A stretch of 28,187 nucleotides of DNA from a virus. Under the pieces are notes generated by a model. It searched no databases. It was not told where the DNA came from and was given only the letters and a program-made list of their open reading frames with translations. Shown piece by piece: positions 1-7,766 of the stretch (its first letter is position 1; each line of letters begins with the position of its first letter). Made by a program: the position numbers and the translations under genes. The stretch spans positions 1 through 28,187 of IMG/VR virus record IMGVR_UViG_3300023118_000008. The stretch is one strand, 5' to 3'.

Positions 1-41
1 TTTATACTATTGTCTTTACATTCCTTTTCTTTGCAGTCCAT
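1..41 (-). CDS. Start of a small Cys-containing protein, cut by window edge
   Basis: An ATG at 41 on the minus strand opens a frame that stays open to the window edge and encodes MDCKEKECKDNSIK. It begins three bases after the stop of the preceding gene, the usual spacing in this cluster. The two cysteines in a CKEKEC arrangement echo the Cys-rich end of that upstream gene. Only 13-14 codons are visible, so function cannot be given and the call rests on position and the open frame. Confidence 0.35.
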   Translation of the reverse strand, partial: MDCKEKECKDNSI

Positions 42-44
42 ACT

Positions 45-374
45 TTACCATTCTATTTTTGGTGCACATTCTCTTAGGATCTTAAATTCATCACACCAGT
101 CGCATTTATTTTCCTTGTAGTGCTTTATGCAGGCTTTTATGCCGTGTTTTTTGCACTTTTTGTTTGTCTGTCTGTTCACTTCTTCTTTTATTTCATCTTC
201 AAGACATTGGTAGAAATTTTGATAGGCTTCCATCTTGAAATAATCATTAAGAAAATCTATTTCTTCTCCTATTCTGAAATGCTTGAATTTATAATACTTT
301 TGATAGTTATCTTGAGCTGTCTTTTCTATGTCATTGGAGGAGTATTTTTTGAAACTTATCTGTCCTGCTAACAT
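45..374 (-). CDS. Small protein with Cys-rich, zinc-finger-like C-terminus
   Basis: This encodes 109 residues, and I do not recognise the family. The first 70 residues are charged and probably helical. The C-terminal 35 carry cysteines at 74, 82, 91, 94 and 103 with histidines at 77 and 85, including a CDWC pair, which suggests a small metal-binding finger. The start overlaps the stop of the upstream gene by seven bases, so the two are probably translated together. It lies at the far end of the virion gene cluster, after the 740-residue structural gene, so a virion or assembly role is possible but unproven. Confidence 0.6.
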   Translation of the reverse strand: MLAGQISFKKYSSNDIEKTAQDNYQKYYKFKHFRIGEEIDFLNDYFKMEAYQNFYQCLEDEIKEEVNRQTNKKCKKHGIKACIKHYKENKCDWCDEFKILRECAPKIEW

Positions 375-844
375 ATCCCTAAGTTTTTTGCCGAGCTGTA
401 CGCTTGAACTGCTTTTTGGTAATTACCCTCTTTTATGTAAGATTTTGCAACTTCTAAAAGCCATTTCAATTGAAAAACTGTTTCTTGCTCTTTTCTGCCA
501 AAATTTGAAAGTTCGTTAATCTTAATAATTTTTTTAGAAAGTTCAAATTCTAAGCTGTCTGTTTTTAGGTAATACTTGGTTTTATCTATATCCTCAAAGT
601 TACTTAAAACTTTTATTTCATATATGCCATCAGGTAAATCTCCACAGCCTAATCCTAAATCTTTTGCATTAATAGTGTTTATATTATTTTTGCGAAATGT
701 TAAGGTGGTGCATTTTTTTGATCCTGGTGGGATAATTTGTATATGGGATATCTTTTTTGAAGCATAAGACCAATCACTGTCATCATATACCGCTATAGTC
801 TTCGGAGAAGTGGGTAGTACGTAAAAATCTATATCAATCTTCAT
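368..844 (-). CDS. Unknown late-cluster protein, beta-rich with helical C-terminus
   Basis: This encodes 158 residues of unknown function. Residues 1-100 alternate hydrophobic and polar positions as in beta sheets. Residues 115-155 look like a helical hairpin resembling one TPR unit (LLEVAKSYIKEGNYQKAVQAY). There is no signal peptide or membrane segment. It follows the 740-residue structural gene, from which it is separated by a hairpin, and overlaps the next gene by seven bases. The mixed beta and TPR-like layout would suit a tail or head accessory protein, but that is inference from position. Confidence 0.65.
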   Translation of the reverse strand: MKIDIDFYVLPTSPKTIAVYDDSDWSYASKKISHIQIIPPGSKKCTTLTFRKNNINTINAKDLGLGCGDLPDGIYEIKVLSNFEDIDKTKYYLKTDSLEFELSKKIIKINELSNFGRKEQETVFQLKWLLEVAKSYIKEGNYQKAVQAYSSAKNLGIC

Positions 845-857
845 GAGCTTTAAAGTA

Positions 858-883
858 AGAGGGAAGCTTTTACACCTCCCTCT
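858..883 (-). terminator. Hairpin after the 740-residue structural gene
   Basis: AGAGGGA at 858-864 is an exact inverted repeat of TCCCTCT at 877-883, with a 12-base loop. It lies between the stop of the 740-residue gene and the next ATG. In the minus direction the stem is followed by only a weak T-rich stretch (TACTTTAAAG), so it may act as a partial terminator or as a 3'-end stabiliser. It resembles the GGGAGG stem after the capsid gene. Confidence 0.45.
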
Positions 884-895
884 GTTTTTTAATTA

Positions 896-3118
896 TTATA
901 CTGTGAAAGCCTTCTCTACTGGGATTCCTACCTTAGCCGCCAACTGATTGACTAAGACTTGCAAATCTTGGTGGAAGCCCACTTCTGCCCAAATTGTGTA
1001 ACTTGTGCCTATGTTTGAAGTGTGTCCTCCGCCTTGAGAGAATCCTCTATCCATTATTGTAATTTCAAAACCTACATACTGAGCAGAAAAGTTCAAATTA
1101 GAAGCCTCTCCCAATACCTGTCTTGCATACATATTATTCTTATGGCGGAATGTTCCCTCAAAATATACTCTTGAAGCCTCTTCCCATCCAAGCAAATGCC
1201 ATCCTAAATTATCTCTGTCTTGTGCCCAGCTTAATTGCTTGATTGCAAAAGGCTCGATGCTTACATAAGTTGACAAGTTGATTTCTTCTGCGTATCCTCC
1301 TGCAACCATAATTCTCACTGAAGTCTCATAGTAAGGGATTTGGTCTCTTGCAATATCGTCAGGTCTTTGGATGATAGGTTTTCCTGTAATCTTAATACCC
1401 ATAAGTCCTTCTGCATCTTCCACTACATCGATTCTTTTCCACTCAATTCCCTCATAAGCATTAGGAGCTTCTGACTTGAAAAGTTCTGTAAAGATTGGAT
1501 CGCAGTCTTCACATACGATATTTGTAGGTACTGTTGTTTGGTAAACTGTCTGACATCCTCCTTGAGAAGCTATCGGAGTAACTGCTCCTAAAGTTCCTGC
1601 TAAGTTAGTTGTCGCATTGGTAATTGTAATTCCTGTAACATCTGTATTTAAAGCTCTGAAAGTCAATACTGCCCCGTTTGCTGAAACTTCTACTCCTGCT
1701 GTTGCTAAAGCGGCTGAATGCGTTGTAACGAAGTTTGTAGCTGTAACTGTCAAGCTTGTTGCGAAAGTTGCCAAGTAATTAACTCCTTTCACTGAAACAT
1801 TTGCTGTTCCTGAAGTACCTGTCAAAGTAACTGTTCTGGTAGCAAAATCTGTGTTTGCTATTACAATTGATAATTGCGGATAAGCTAATTCTAATTCTGC
1901 CAATCTTGTACCTTCACAATCATCGTCTTGCAATTGAATTTGGTAAGTCTCTGTTGAAGCAAAACAGCTGTCTCCATCCACCCAAGCAAATTCTGTTTCT
2001 GTTGTATTGTTACATAAGTCTGAAACTGCGCCAACTAATTGGATTTCTGCTGTTTTTTGTATTGTCCCTGCATTTACAAAAGTATTAATCTCTCCAACTG
2101 TAAGCTCATTGTCTAAAACAACTGTATATGTTCCCATACCATCGCTGTTACCGACTTTTACTGCTGAAGAAGCAACTGCTCCTGGAAGTGCCTGAACTAA
2201 AGCTGCTGAGTTTCCACCGTCATCTTCTAAAGATACAGAGTAGATTACTCCGCCTGCTAATTCAGTGTATCCTGCTGGACAGTCCTCACATCCCTTAACA
2301 TAACCTCCAAAAGATTTTACATAATCTTCTAAAGTCACTCCTTGTGGCCTCATAATCGAGTAGATAGAATTGATACCTTCACGGTTCTTTAATACTACTG
2401 TATAATCATACTGCGCTTGGATTCTTGCCAAATCTGCTGGATATCCTTGGTCTTGTACAGTCAAGGTAGCAAATACATATTCTTGTCCTGTCAAAGCTTC
2501 AGCTGTTGAATCTACTAATTTTACAGAAGCTAAAGAAGTCAGAGGAATATTTCCTTGAATTGTATAGTTTTGAATGTTTCTGTAAAGTTCTTCAATAACT
2601 TCTTTCATTGACTGTCCTACTTCTCTTTGGATGTGGAACTTGGCTAAGTGTTTTTTAGTACCTGTAACGAATTCTAGAGCGTCCCCACAGAAAGCAATGT
2701 CTACTACTGAGTAACCTCCCTCTGGAATTGTCAGAGCCGAAGATGGATTGATTCCGTCATATCCGATAATCCAAGAATCAAATTCCTGTTTTTCATATTT
2801 TGGAGCAACTGTCTTGATAGCCTTAATATCCCCTAACCTGAAAACCTCAGATGAGTTTGGCTTGTTATTATATACGTTTGTCGGATTAGGAAGCTGAAAT
2901 TTTCCCATTCTCATTTCCAATTGGGCGTTAGGAGAAAGTGCTGAAATTAAATTTGCACTCAATACTGCCGCACCTGATTGTGTTCCAACCGTAATGGGTC
3001 TATCTTTTTGCACTAATGCAAACTGTCCTTGGGCTAATTTTGATCCTACCCCTGTTGTCTTTACTGCACCATCAATTGTAAAAAGGTGGCGAGATAATGC
3101 TGAATGAATACCTGGCAT
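896..3118 (-). CDS. Large virion structural protein with inserted Ig-like region
   Basis: This encodes 740 residues, rich in small polar and aliphatic residues, with no signal peptide or membrane segment. Residues 1-270 and 540-740 look like one folded unit. Between them lies a Cys-rich insertion bracketed by two near-identical motifs, CEDC at 277-280 and CEDC at 536-539. Inside it, residues 429-515 form a Thr/Ser/Ala-rich beta module starting TVTLTGTSGTAN, a type common in surface-exposed parts of phage tail and capsid proteins. Position after capsid and connector genes and its size suit a major tail protein (tube or sheath) or a head or tail decoration protein. I cannot choose between them from sequence. 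A hairpin follows the stop, suggesting a high-expression transcript end. Confidence 0.7.
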   Translation of the reverse strand: MPGIHSALSRHLFTIDGAVKTTGVGSKLAQGQFALVQKDRPITVGTQSGAAVLSANLISALSPNAQLEMRMGKFQLPNPTNVYNNKPNSSEVFRLGDIKAIKTVAPKYEKQEFDSWIIGYDGINPSSALTIPEGGYSVVDIAFCGDALEFVTGTKKHLAKFHIQREVGQSMKEVIEELYRNIQNYTIQGNIPLTSLASVKLVDSTAEALTGQEYVFATLTVQDQGYPADLARIQAQYDYTVVLKNREGINSIYSIMRPQGVTLEDYVKSFGGYVKGCEDCPAGYTELAGGVIYSVSLEDDGGNSAALVQALPGAVASSAVKVGNSDGMGTYTVVLDNELTVGEINTFVNAGTIQKTAEIQLVGAVSDLCNNTTETEFAWVDGDSCFASTETYQIQLQDDDCEGTRLAELELAYPQLSIVIANTDFATRTVTLTGTSGTANVSVKGVNYLATFATSLTVTATNFVTTHSAALATAGVEVSANGAVLTFRALNTDVTGITITNATTNLAGTLGAVTPIASQGGCQTVYQTTVPTNIVCEDCDPIFTELFKSEAPNAYEGIEWKRIDVVEDAEGLMGIKITGKPIIQRPDDIARDQIPYYETSVRIMVAGGYAEEINLSTYVSIEPFAIKQLSWAQDRDNLGWHLLGWEEASRVYFEGTFRHKNNMYARQVLGEASNLNFSAQYVGFEITIMDRGFSQGGGHTSNIGTSYTIWAEVGFHQDLQVLVNQLAAKVGIPVEKAFTV

Positions 3119-3140
3119 AATTTTGGTTTATTGTTTTTAT

Positions 3141-3797
3141 TTAATTTTGTAATCTGTTTAAGTCAGGATTAATCCTGTTTGAATTAGCCGATGTGTCAAA
3201 TTCCAAGACACATAGGTCGATAATTTTGTAAATTGATTTGTCGTCCCACTCTATTGTGAAGTCATCAAAATCTGATTCTGGATTGGTCTCTTGCATCAGT
3301 TTTATTTCCGAAGGGTTTCGGTAGTAGGACATTTTAACTTTTTCTATTGTGAAGTCGTCTTGGAATATCTCAACCATATCCGAGGAGAGAGAGTATAAGC
3401 TTTCTCTCCATAGGAAGTCTGGTTTTGTATCTGAGTTTCTTAAATATTCCGTGTAATTTTCGGGAGAGGTTTCATAGAGAAAAATCTTTTGGTTTTTGCA
3501 TTTTTCTTTTGTGGCGTAAGCCTCTATGTCTCCCAAGTCGAAAAAGTTTTGGGGTAGTTTGAATTTAGATGATTGGGCTGTCTTGGAACTTAATTCCAAT
3601 GGTTTTGAAATTTCTAGAAAAACTTGTGCTTCTCTTATATCATCACTCCCTTTCATTTCAAGTAATCTGCGGTAGTACACTATCTGCTGATTGTTCCATA
3701 GTATTTGAAACCTTCCTCTATCTGTAGATTTTGCATCATTTGTAAGGTTTTTTTCCGCCTTGGTCAAATATATTAGATAGATATCTTCTGGCCTCAT
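3141..3797 (-). CDS. Probable head-tail connector or ring protein
   Basis: This encodes 218 residues. It begins with a helical segment (MRPEDIYLIYLTKAEKN, YYRRLLE) and continues with a mixed region containing LPQNFFDLGDIEAYA and MSYYRNPSEIKL. The last motif, a YR-P-I segment late in the protein after an EIFQDDFTIEKVK strand, recalls connector and tail-completion proteins of other Bacteroidota phages, but this is from memory and not a search. It abuts the 320-residue gene with no gap, and its ATG directly follows that gene's stop. Placement between the capsid gene and the 740-residue structural gene fits a head-tail joining role. Confidence 0.55.
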   Translation of the reverse strand: MRPEDIYLIYLTKAEKNLTNDAKSTDRGRFQILWNNQQIVYYRRLLEMKGSDDIREAQVFLEISKPLELSSKTAQSSKFKLPQNFFDLGDIEAYATKEKCKNQKIFLYETSPENYTEYLRNSDTKPDFLWRESLYSLSSDMVEIFQDDFTIEKVKMSYYRNPSEIKLMQETNPESDFDDFTIEWDDKSIYKIIDLCVLEFDTSANSNRINPDLNRLQN

Positions 3798-4760
3798 TTA
3801 TTCTATATTTTCAAGTTCGTCTTGAATTGCTTTTTTAAGCTTAGAGGCTTTCTCGTCTTTTTGTATTGCCGCGTTAGCCGCCGATTTCAAGCTGTTTCCT
3901 AAAAGCAAATCTCCAAGATAATATTGACTTCTTCTATAAGTAAGCTTTTTGTTATGGTTTAGTTTGTTCAAGGCTGAAAAATATTCCATTTCAACTTTTC
4001 TATCCTTGTCATCTAACATTCCATAGGCTTCCATAAATTTCTCGCAGTTCTTTTGTCCTGTGGTCATATTGTCAAAGAAGATTGAAACTTGTGTTAATAA
4101 AGTGTCTTTATCCGTGTCTCTCGAATTTGGGAAATTAATCCATTCCAAGATTGAGTAAAGGTCATCATTTTCTTCAATTTCGTTTAGGAGGTTCATAAAG
4201 GTAAAGAATGCCTGAGCTTTGTCTTTTGCTTTTTTCTCCTTAACGTTTTGTTTTTTATTGTTGTCTACTATGCAGTATTTTGCTTTTTGGTAGAAATGGT
4301 CTTTCTCCCCTTTTTCGCAGATATGTCCTTTTTTCAAGGCTTGGAATAATTCCAAACGATGCTTGAGGTTTTTCATATCAAATACTTTACCTATGTACAA
4401 GTCCATCATAAATCCCTTATCCCCACCTTCTCCCCAAAAATCATCATTTGTAGAGTCAAGCTTTTTCTTGAATCTAGTCTCGTAAGGTTTTTGAATATAG
4501 GTAACATAGTTTTTTACTATACTTGGATCTAATCCTTCATTTGAAGCAGAATCTGTATCAAAGGATGTATCATAGCAGTCCAATTGCGAATCGTAAGGAA
4601 CTGAATGCTTTTCTCCAATGTTTGCCATAAGATATTTTGAAGTATCATATTCTGCAAAACCTTTGGGGGCGTCCATATCAGGCTTTCCTATAATTGTATA
4701 TTTGTGGTTCCCATTGACAGTAATCTCGGTGTTCGCCACTTTTAGTGTTACTTCACTCAT
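3798..4760 (-). CDS. Unknown protein downstream of capsid gene
   Basis: This encodes 320 residues, charged and soluble, and I do not recognise it. The N-terminus (residues 1-30) is beta-like (VTLKVANTEITVNGNHKYTI). The rest is mostly helical, with a Lys-rich stretch at about 160-185 and a helical C-terminus ending ASKLKKAIQDELENIE. It is the first gene after the hairpin that follows the capsid gene, so it probably depends on read-through from that operon. A tail-assembly chaperone or a head-completion protein would both fit the position, and nothing in the sequence decides between them. Confidence 0.6.
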   Translation of the reverse strand: MSEVTLKVANTEITVNGNHKYTIIGKPDMDAPKGFAEYDTSKYLMANIGEKHSVPYDSQLDCYDTSFDTDSASNEGLDPSIVKNYVTYIQKPYETRFKKKLDSTNDDFWGEGGDKGFMMDLYIGKVFDMKNLKHRLELFQALKKGHICEKGEKDHFYQKAKYCIVDNNKKQNVKEKKAKDKAQAFFTFMNLLNEIEENDDLYSILEWINFPNSRDTDKDTLLTQVSIFFDNMTTGQKNCEKFMEAYGMLDDKDRKVEMEYFSALNKLNHNKKLTYRRSQYYLGDLLLGNSLKSAANAAIQKDEKASKLKKAIQDELENIE

Positions 4761-4787
4761 TTTGTTTTGTTTTTCTCTTTTTTCTTT

Positions 4788-4822
4788 AAAAACCTCCCTT
4801 GGTTTTCTTAGGTCAAGGGAGG
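4788..4822 (-). terminator. Intrinsic terminator after the capsid gene
   Basis: CCTCCCTTG at 4793-4801 and CAAGGGAGG at 4814-4822 form a perfect 9-bp, GC-rich stem with a 12-base loop. In the minus direction the stem is followed directly by TTTTT (4788-4792 as AAAAA on the plus strand). It begins 15 bases after the stop of the probable capsid gene. Because the next gene has no visible promoter of its own, termination is probably partial, giving more capsid transcript than downstream transcript. Confidence 0.7.
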
Positions 4823-4837
4823 GTATGCTTATTCTAT

Positions 4838-6535
4838 TTAGTTATATCCTCTACGTGCTTCTTTTGCCAATTCAATCATTGCAAATTTAGAAGGGTCTCT
4901 CATCCAAGTAGAAGCAGAACCGTAAATGAAGAATGATTCTGTCATTGTTTTTCTTGAAGCCACAATGTCTTTTGCAGATTTAGAACTGTAACGTCCGTTT
5001 TCTGTTCCCCAAAATACCTTGTCTCCTTTTGGAACTACCAAGTGGATGTTTGCCTTGTCATTTCCTCCAATGTTGGTAACACCTGCTGGCATTCTACCGT
5101 TGTTAGAGTATGCTTGGTCTGTTACATCCCACATAAGTCCTGAATAAGTGGTGCTTGCAAATCCGTTAGCATTAGCTCCTTGGAATCTTCTGTCTTGAAG
5201 TCCTTGAGCAGCGTAATCTAATCCTTTGTCAACTGTGTGCTCTACTTGTCCAATTCCTGGCAAATAAACAGACTTAACTTTTACAGGCTTAAGAACTAAT
5301 TCTCCCCAGCTTCCTGAAACAGGACTAGAATCCATAATTCTTTGCGCTCCTAAAAGCGGTGCGATACGGTTGATCTGCTCGTTAAATTCATCTTGGTAAA
5401 TCATTTCAAAATTCTTCCCAAGTTCGGTACCTGTCTTGAATCTTAAAACTCTATCGATGACATCCATCATAGGGTTTTGCTTGAACACATAGTCAGCTAA
5501 AACTCCCAAGTGGCTTTTCTTCATCCCCATACGTTTAGGATATGTCAAGATAAAACCTCTTCTCATCTGATGCCACAATCCTTCATTGTATCTTACTGTA
5601 CCTTTTTCAGTTTTTAAAGTAAAACCTCTCTGCCACATTAAAGAGCGAGACATCAAAGTATTAAATTTTCTGATTGTCAAAACTTGCATCATTGAAGCTA
5701 CAGATTTAACTGTTCCTCTTCCTGGTACGTTTTGTTTTAGGAAAGCAATTTCCATTCCTTTTGCAGAATAGTCCTCAACATCTGAAATCAAATCTCTTGA
5801 ACTTGTTTTTCCCCAAGCCAGATCCACTTCATTTGCCTTCCCTGTGTAGAAAGTTTCAGCTCCCATTGGAGAACCAATTTGGAATTCAAAAGTCTGGTAG
5901 TTTGAACCTGCTTCTAGGTGAGCCAAAGCTAATTTTTCTCCATATTCCGCAACCCCGTGTCCTGTATCGATATAAGTAATATCAGATTTCAATAGAGAAG
6001 TATCATAAGTTTTTTCAGAATCATTTGTTCCTAAAACAACTGTATGTAAGAAACCTCCTGCTACTGCCTGAACTGGTTCTGCATCTGAGACTACAATAGT
6101 CATACCTTCATCATCAATGGCATTAGCTGTCAAAGTTGTATTAGGTGCAAACTCTTTGTTCAAGATAATTTGGAAAGTGGTTCCGTCAATACCTGCCAAA
6201 GGCTGGTCAGAAGTATCTCCTGTAGTTTTTGTTCTGTTGTCAGTTTCGATTGGCAAGTCATAGTGGAATTTTCCTTCCCACCCGTTCACTTCCAAAATTG
6301 CTCCTGAAGATAGGGCATCCTGATAAAAAGGAACTACCGATACATCTCCCTGTTCTCCAAATTGCCTGATTAGTCCTAAGTGGTTTCTCAGAGGATCTTC
6401 CTCATAGATGTCTTGTAAAGTGGAATAGTCTTGATATCCTTGTTGAGATACTAATGATCGTGCCGCATCTGCCGTTGTAAAAGCAACAGCCATATCAGAA
6501 TTTCTATTTCCTACATAATTAGTGTAAAAACTCAT
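4838..6535 (-). CDS. Probable major capsid protein
   Basis: This encodes 565 residues and is called as major capsid by position and composition. It directly follows an acidic scaffold-like protein and the portal, and is followed by a strong terminator. An N-terminal arm (MSFYTNYVGNRNSDMAVAFT) precedes a mixed alpha/beta body. A beta-rich insertion at about residues 120-200 could be a surface domain. A helical segment near 280-345 contains MQVLTIRKFNTLMSRSLMW, and the C-terminus carries GSASTWMRDPSKFAMIELAKEA. The length is larger than the HK97 minimum but normal for large Bacteroidota phages. The A-rich leader TAAATTAAAACAA before the ATG suits Bacteroidota translation. I cannot exclude that the 740-residue protein is the more abundant shell or tail protein. 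Confidence 0.7.
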   Translation of the reverse strand: MSFYTNYVGNRNSDMAVAFTTADAARSLVSQQGYQDYSTLQDIYEEDPLRNHLGLIRQFGEQGDVSVVPFYQDALSSGAILEVNGWEGKFHYDLPIETDNRTKTTGDTSDQPLAGIDGTTFQIILNKEFAPNTTLTANAIDDEGMTIVVSDAEPVQAVAGGFLHTVVLGTNDSEKTYDTSLLKSDITYIDTGHGVAEYGEKLALAHLEAGSNYQTFEFQIGSPMGAETFYTGKANEVDLAWGKTSSRDLISDVEDYSAKGMEIAFLKQNVPGRGTVKSVASMMQVLTIRKFNTLMSRSLMWQRGFTLKTEKGTVRYNEGLWHQMRRGFILTYPKRMGMKKSHLGVLADYVFKQNPMMDVIDRVLRFKTGTELGKNFEMIYQDEFNEQINRIAPLLGAQRIMDSSPVSGSWGELVLKPVKVKSVYLPGIGQVEHTVDKGLDYAAQGLQDRRFQGANANGFASTTYSGLMWDVTDQAYSNNGRMPAGVTNIGGNDKANIHLVVPKGDKVFWGTENGRYSSKSAKDIVASRKTMTESFFIYGSASTWMRDPSKFAMIELAKEARRGYN

Positions 6536-6552
6536 TTGTTTTAATTTATTGT

Positions 6553-7674
6553 TTATAAGGTTTTCATGTTCTTGAAGGCAGTTTCAAAACTATCTTCTTT
6601 CTTTTCGGGGATTTTTTCCGCCGTATTTGTTCTTGCTTTTATAGACAGTATTTTTTTAAATGTTCCTACTGTTGCTTCGTTTTTTGCTTTTGTGTATTTC
6701 ACGCTTTCGTACATATCTCTGTCTGATAGTAGCATTACCACTTCAAGAAATCTTTCAGGATCTTCCTGTCTGATTTTGTAAAATAGTTTTTCTGCTTCCG
6801 AAATTCCATTCTCATCATACTTGGAGGCAACTTCAAGAGTTTTTCTTTTATCGTGCTCCTTTAAGTTGAAAGCTGTGATTTTATCTGAAAGTGTTTTTCG
6901 ATAGTCTTTTCTATCTTTTTCCACTTGTTCCCTTTGTTGGGATAGGTGTAGTTTTGTAGCTTCAAGGTGGTTGTTGTAGTTGGTTTCGATTTCGTTGATT
7001 ACCTTGTCGGCTTCCTCATCGAGAGTTCCCTCCTTTAATAGCTTTGTGATTTTTTGATTGATGTAGTCATTCTCATAACCTAAGTTCTGCATTTTGAATG
7101 CTACCAAATCAATTAAAGATTTTTCATCCCTATTTTCCTTGATTTTTAAAACTGGATTTATAAGGCTTGCCTGAGTCTGTATAAGCTGGGTCAAGTCTCC
7201 CCCTTGTTTTGCAATTTCAATAAGCTTTTCGGTGTATTGGTCTATACCATCCTTGCTTATGTAATTTTTTTCAAGCTCTGCTTTTTTTTCAGCTTCCTGA
7301 GCTTCCTTAAGTTCAAGGAAAAGTTCTTTGTCTATATGTTCAAGACTTAGAATATCTACTTCCTCTTCTTCTCCTTGCTCATTTGTTATCTTAATGGCGT
7401 AATCTTCCCAATCTCCTTTTTCGACCAAAGACTTAACGAGTTCAGAATAGTCACTTCCTTTGGGTGCTTGAACTTCCTCCTGTCTTTGTTCTTCTTTTTT
7501 TATTGGCTCAGTTTTAGGACTTTCTTCTGTCAGAGTTTCCTCTTTCTTGTCGAATAGGTCATCAACTGTTTTGATTTCACTTTCTACTTTTGGTTCTTCT
7601 TTAATAATAGGCGTTTCAACTCCTAAAAATTCTCCCAAACCTTGTAAGTCTAATAATTGCGTTCCGTCTTCCAT
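6553..7674 (-). CDS. Acidic scaffold-like (head assembly) protein
   Basis: This encodes 373 residues, very rich in Glu and Lys. An N-terminal disordered acidic region (residues 15-75, many EE and KK runs) is followed by helices and likely coiled coil at about 110-150 and 225-290. The C-terminus, EDSFETAFKNMKTL, is short and basic or amphipathic, as in scaffolds that bind capsid protein through the tail end. Location between portal and capsid genes is the classical scaffold position. There is no protease motif that I can see. It has its own promoter at 7692-7722, giving a very short leader, so scaffold and capsid are probably co-transcribed at high level. Confidence 0.65.
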   Translation of the reverse strand: MEDGTQLLDLQGLGEFLGVETPIIKEEPKVESEIKTVDDLFDKKEETLTEESPKTEPIKKEEQRQEEVQAPKGSDYSELVKSLVEKGDWEDYAIKITNEQGEEEEVDILSLEHIDKELFLELKEAQEAEKKAELEKNYISKDGIDQYTEKLIEIAKQGGDLTQLIQTQASLINPVLKIKENRDEKSLIDLVAFKMQNLGYENDYINQKITKLLKEGTLDEEADKVINEIETNYNNHLEATKLHLSQQREQVEKDRKDYRKTLSDKITAFNLKEHDKRKTLEVASKYDENGISEAEKLFYKIRQEDPERFLEVVMLLSDRDMYESVKYTKAKNEATVGTFKKILSIKARTNTAEKIPEKKEDSFETAFKNMKTL

Positions 7675-7691
7675 TTTTCTTGAATGCTCTG

Positions 7692-7722
7692 CAAAGCTAA
7701 GAATGTTATTTCACTCTGCAAA
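7692..7722 (-). promoter_or_regulatory. Bacteroidota-type promoter for scaffold-capsid genes
   Basis: On the minus strand, TTTG (7722-7719) is followed after 19 bases by TAGCTTTG (7699-7692), matching the TTTG/TAnnTTTG consensus of Bacteroidota primary sigma factors. The box ends 17 bases before the ATG at 7674, so the leader would be about 12 bases long. Confidence 0.65.
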
Positions 7723-7766
7723 ATCTATAAATTGATTAGTAATTAGTTTATTTATTATTAATATAT

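Noticed and set aside
3164-3177. 14-base perfect palindrome CAGGATTAATCCTG
   Set aside because: It lies inside the end of a coding region, has no partner copy seen, and one such palindrome is expected by chance in about 16 kb.
6585-6592. TAGTTTTG -7-like box on the minus strand before the capsid gene
   Set aside because: No TTTG or TTG about 20 bases upstream, so the match is incomplete and it lies within the scaffold gene.
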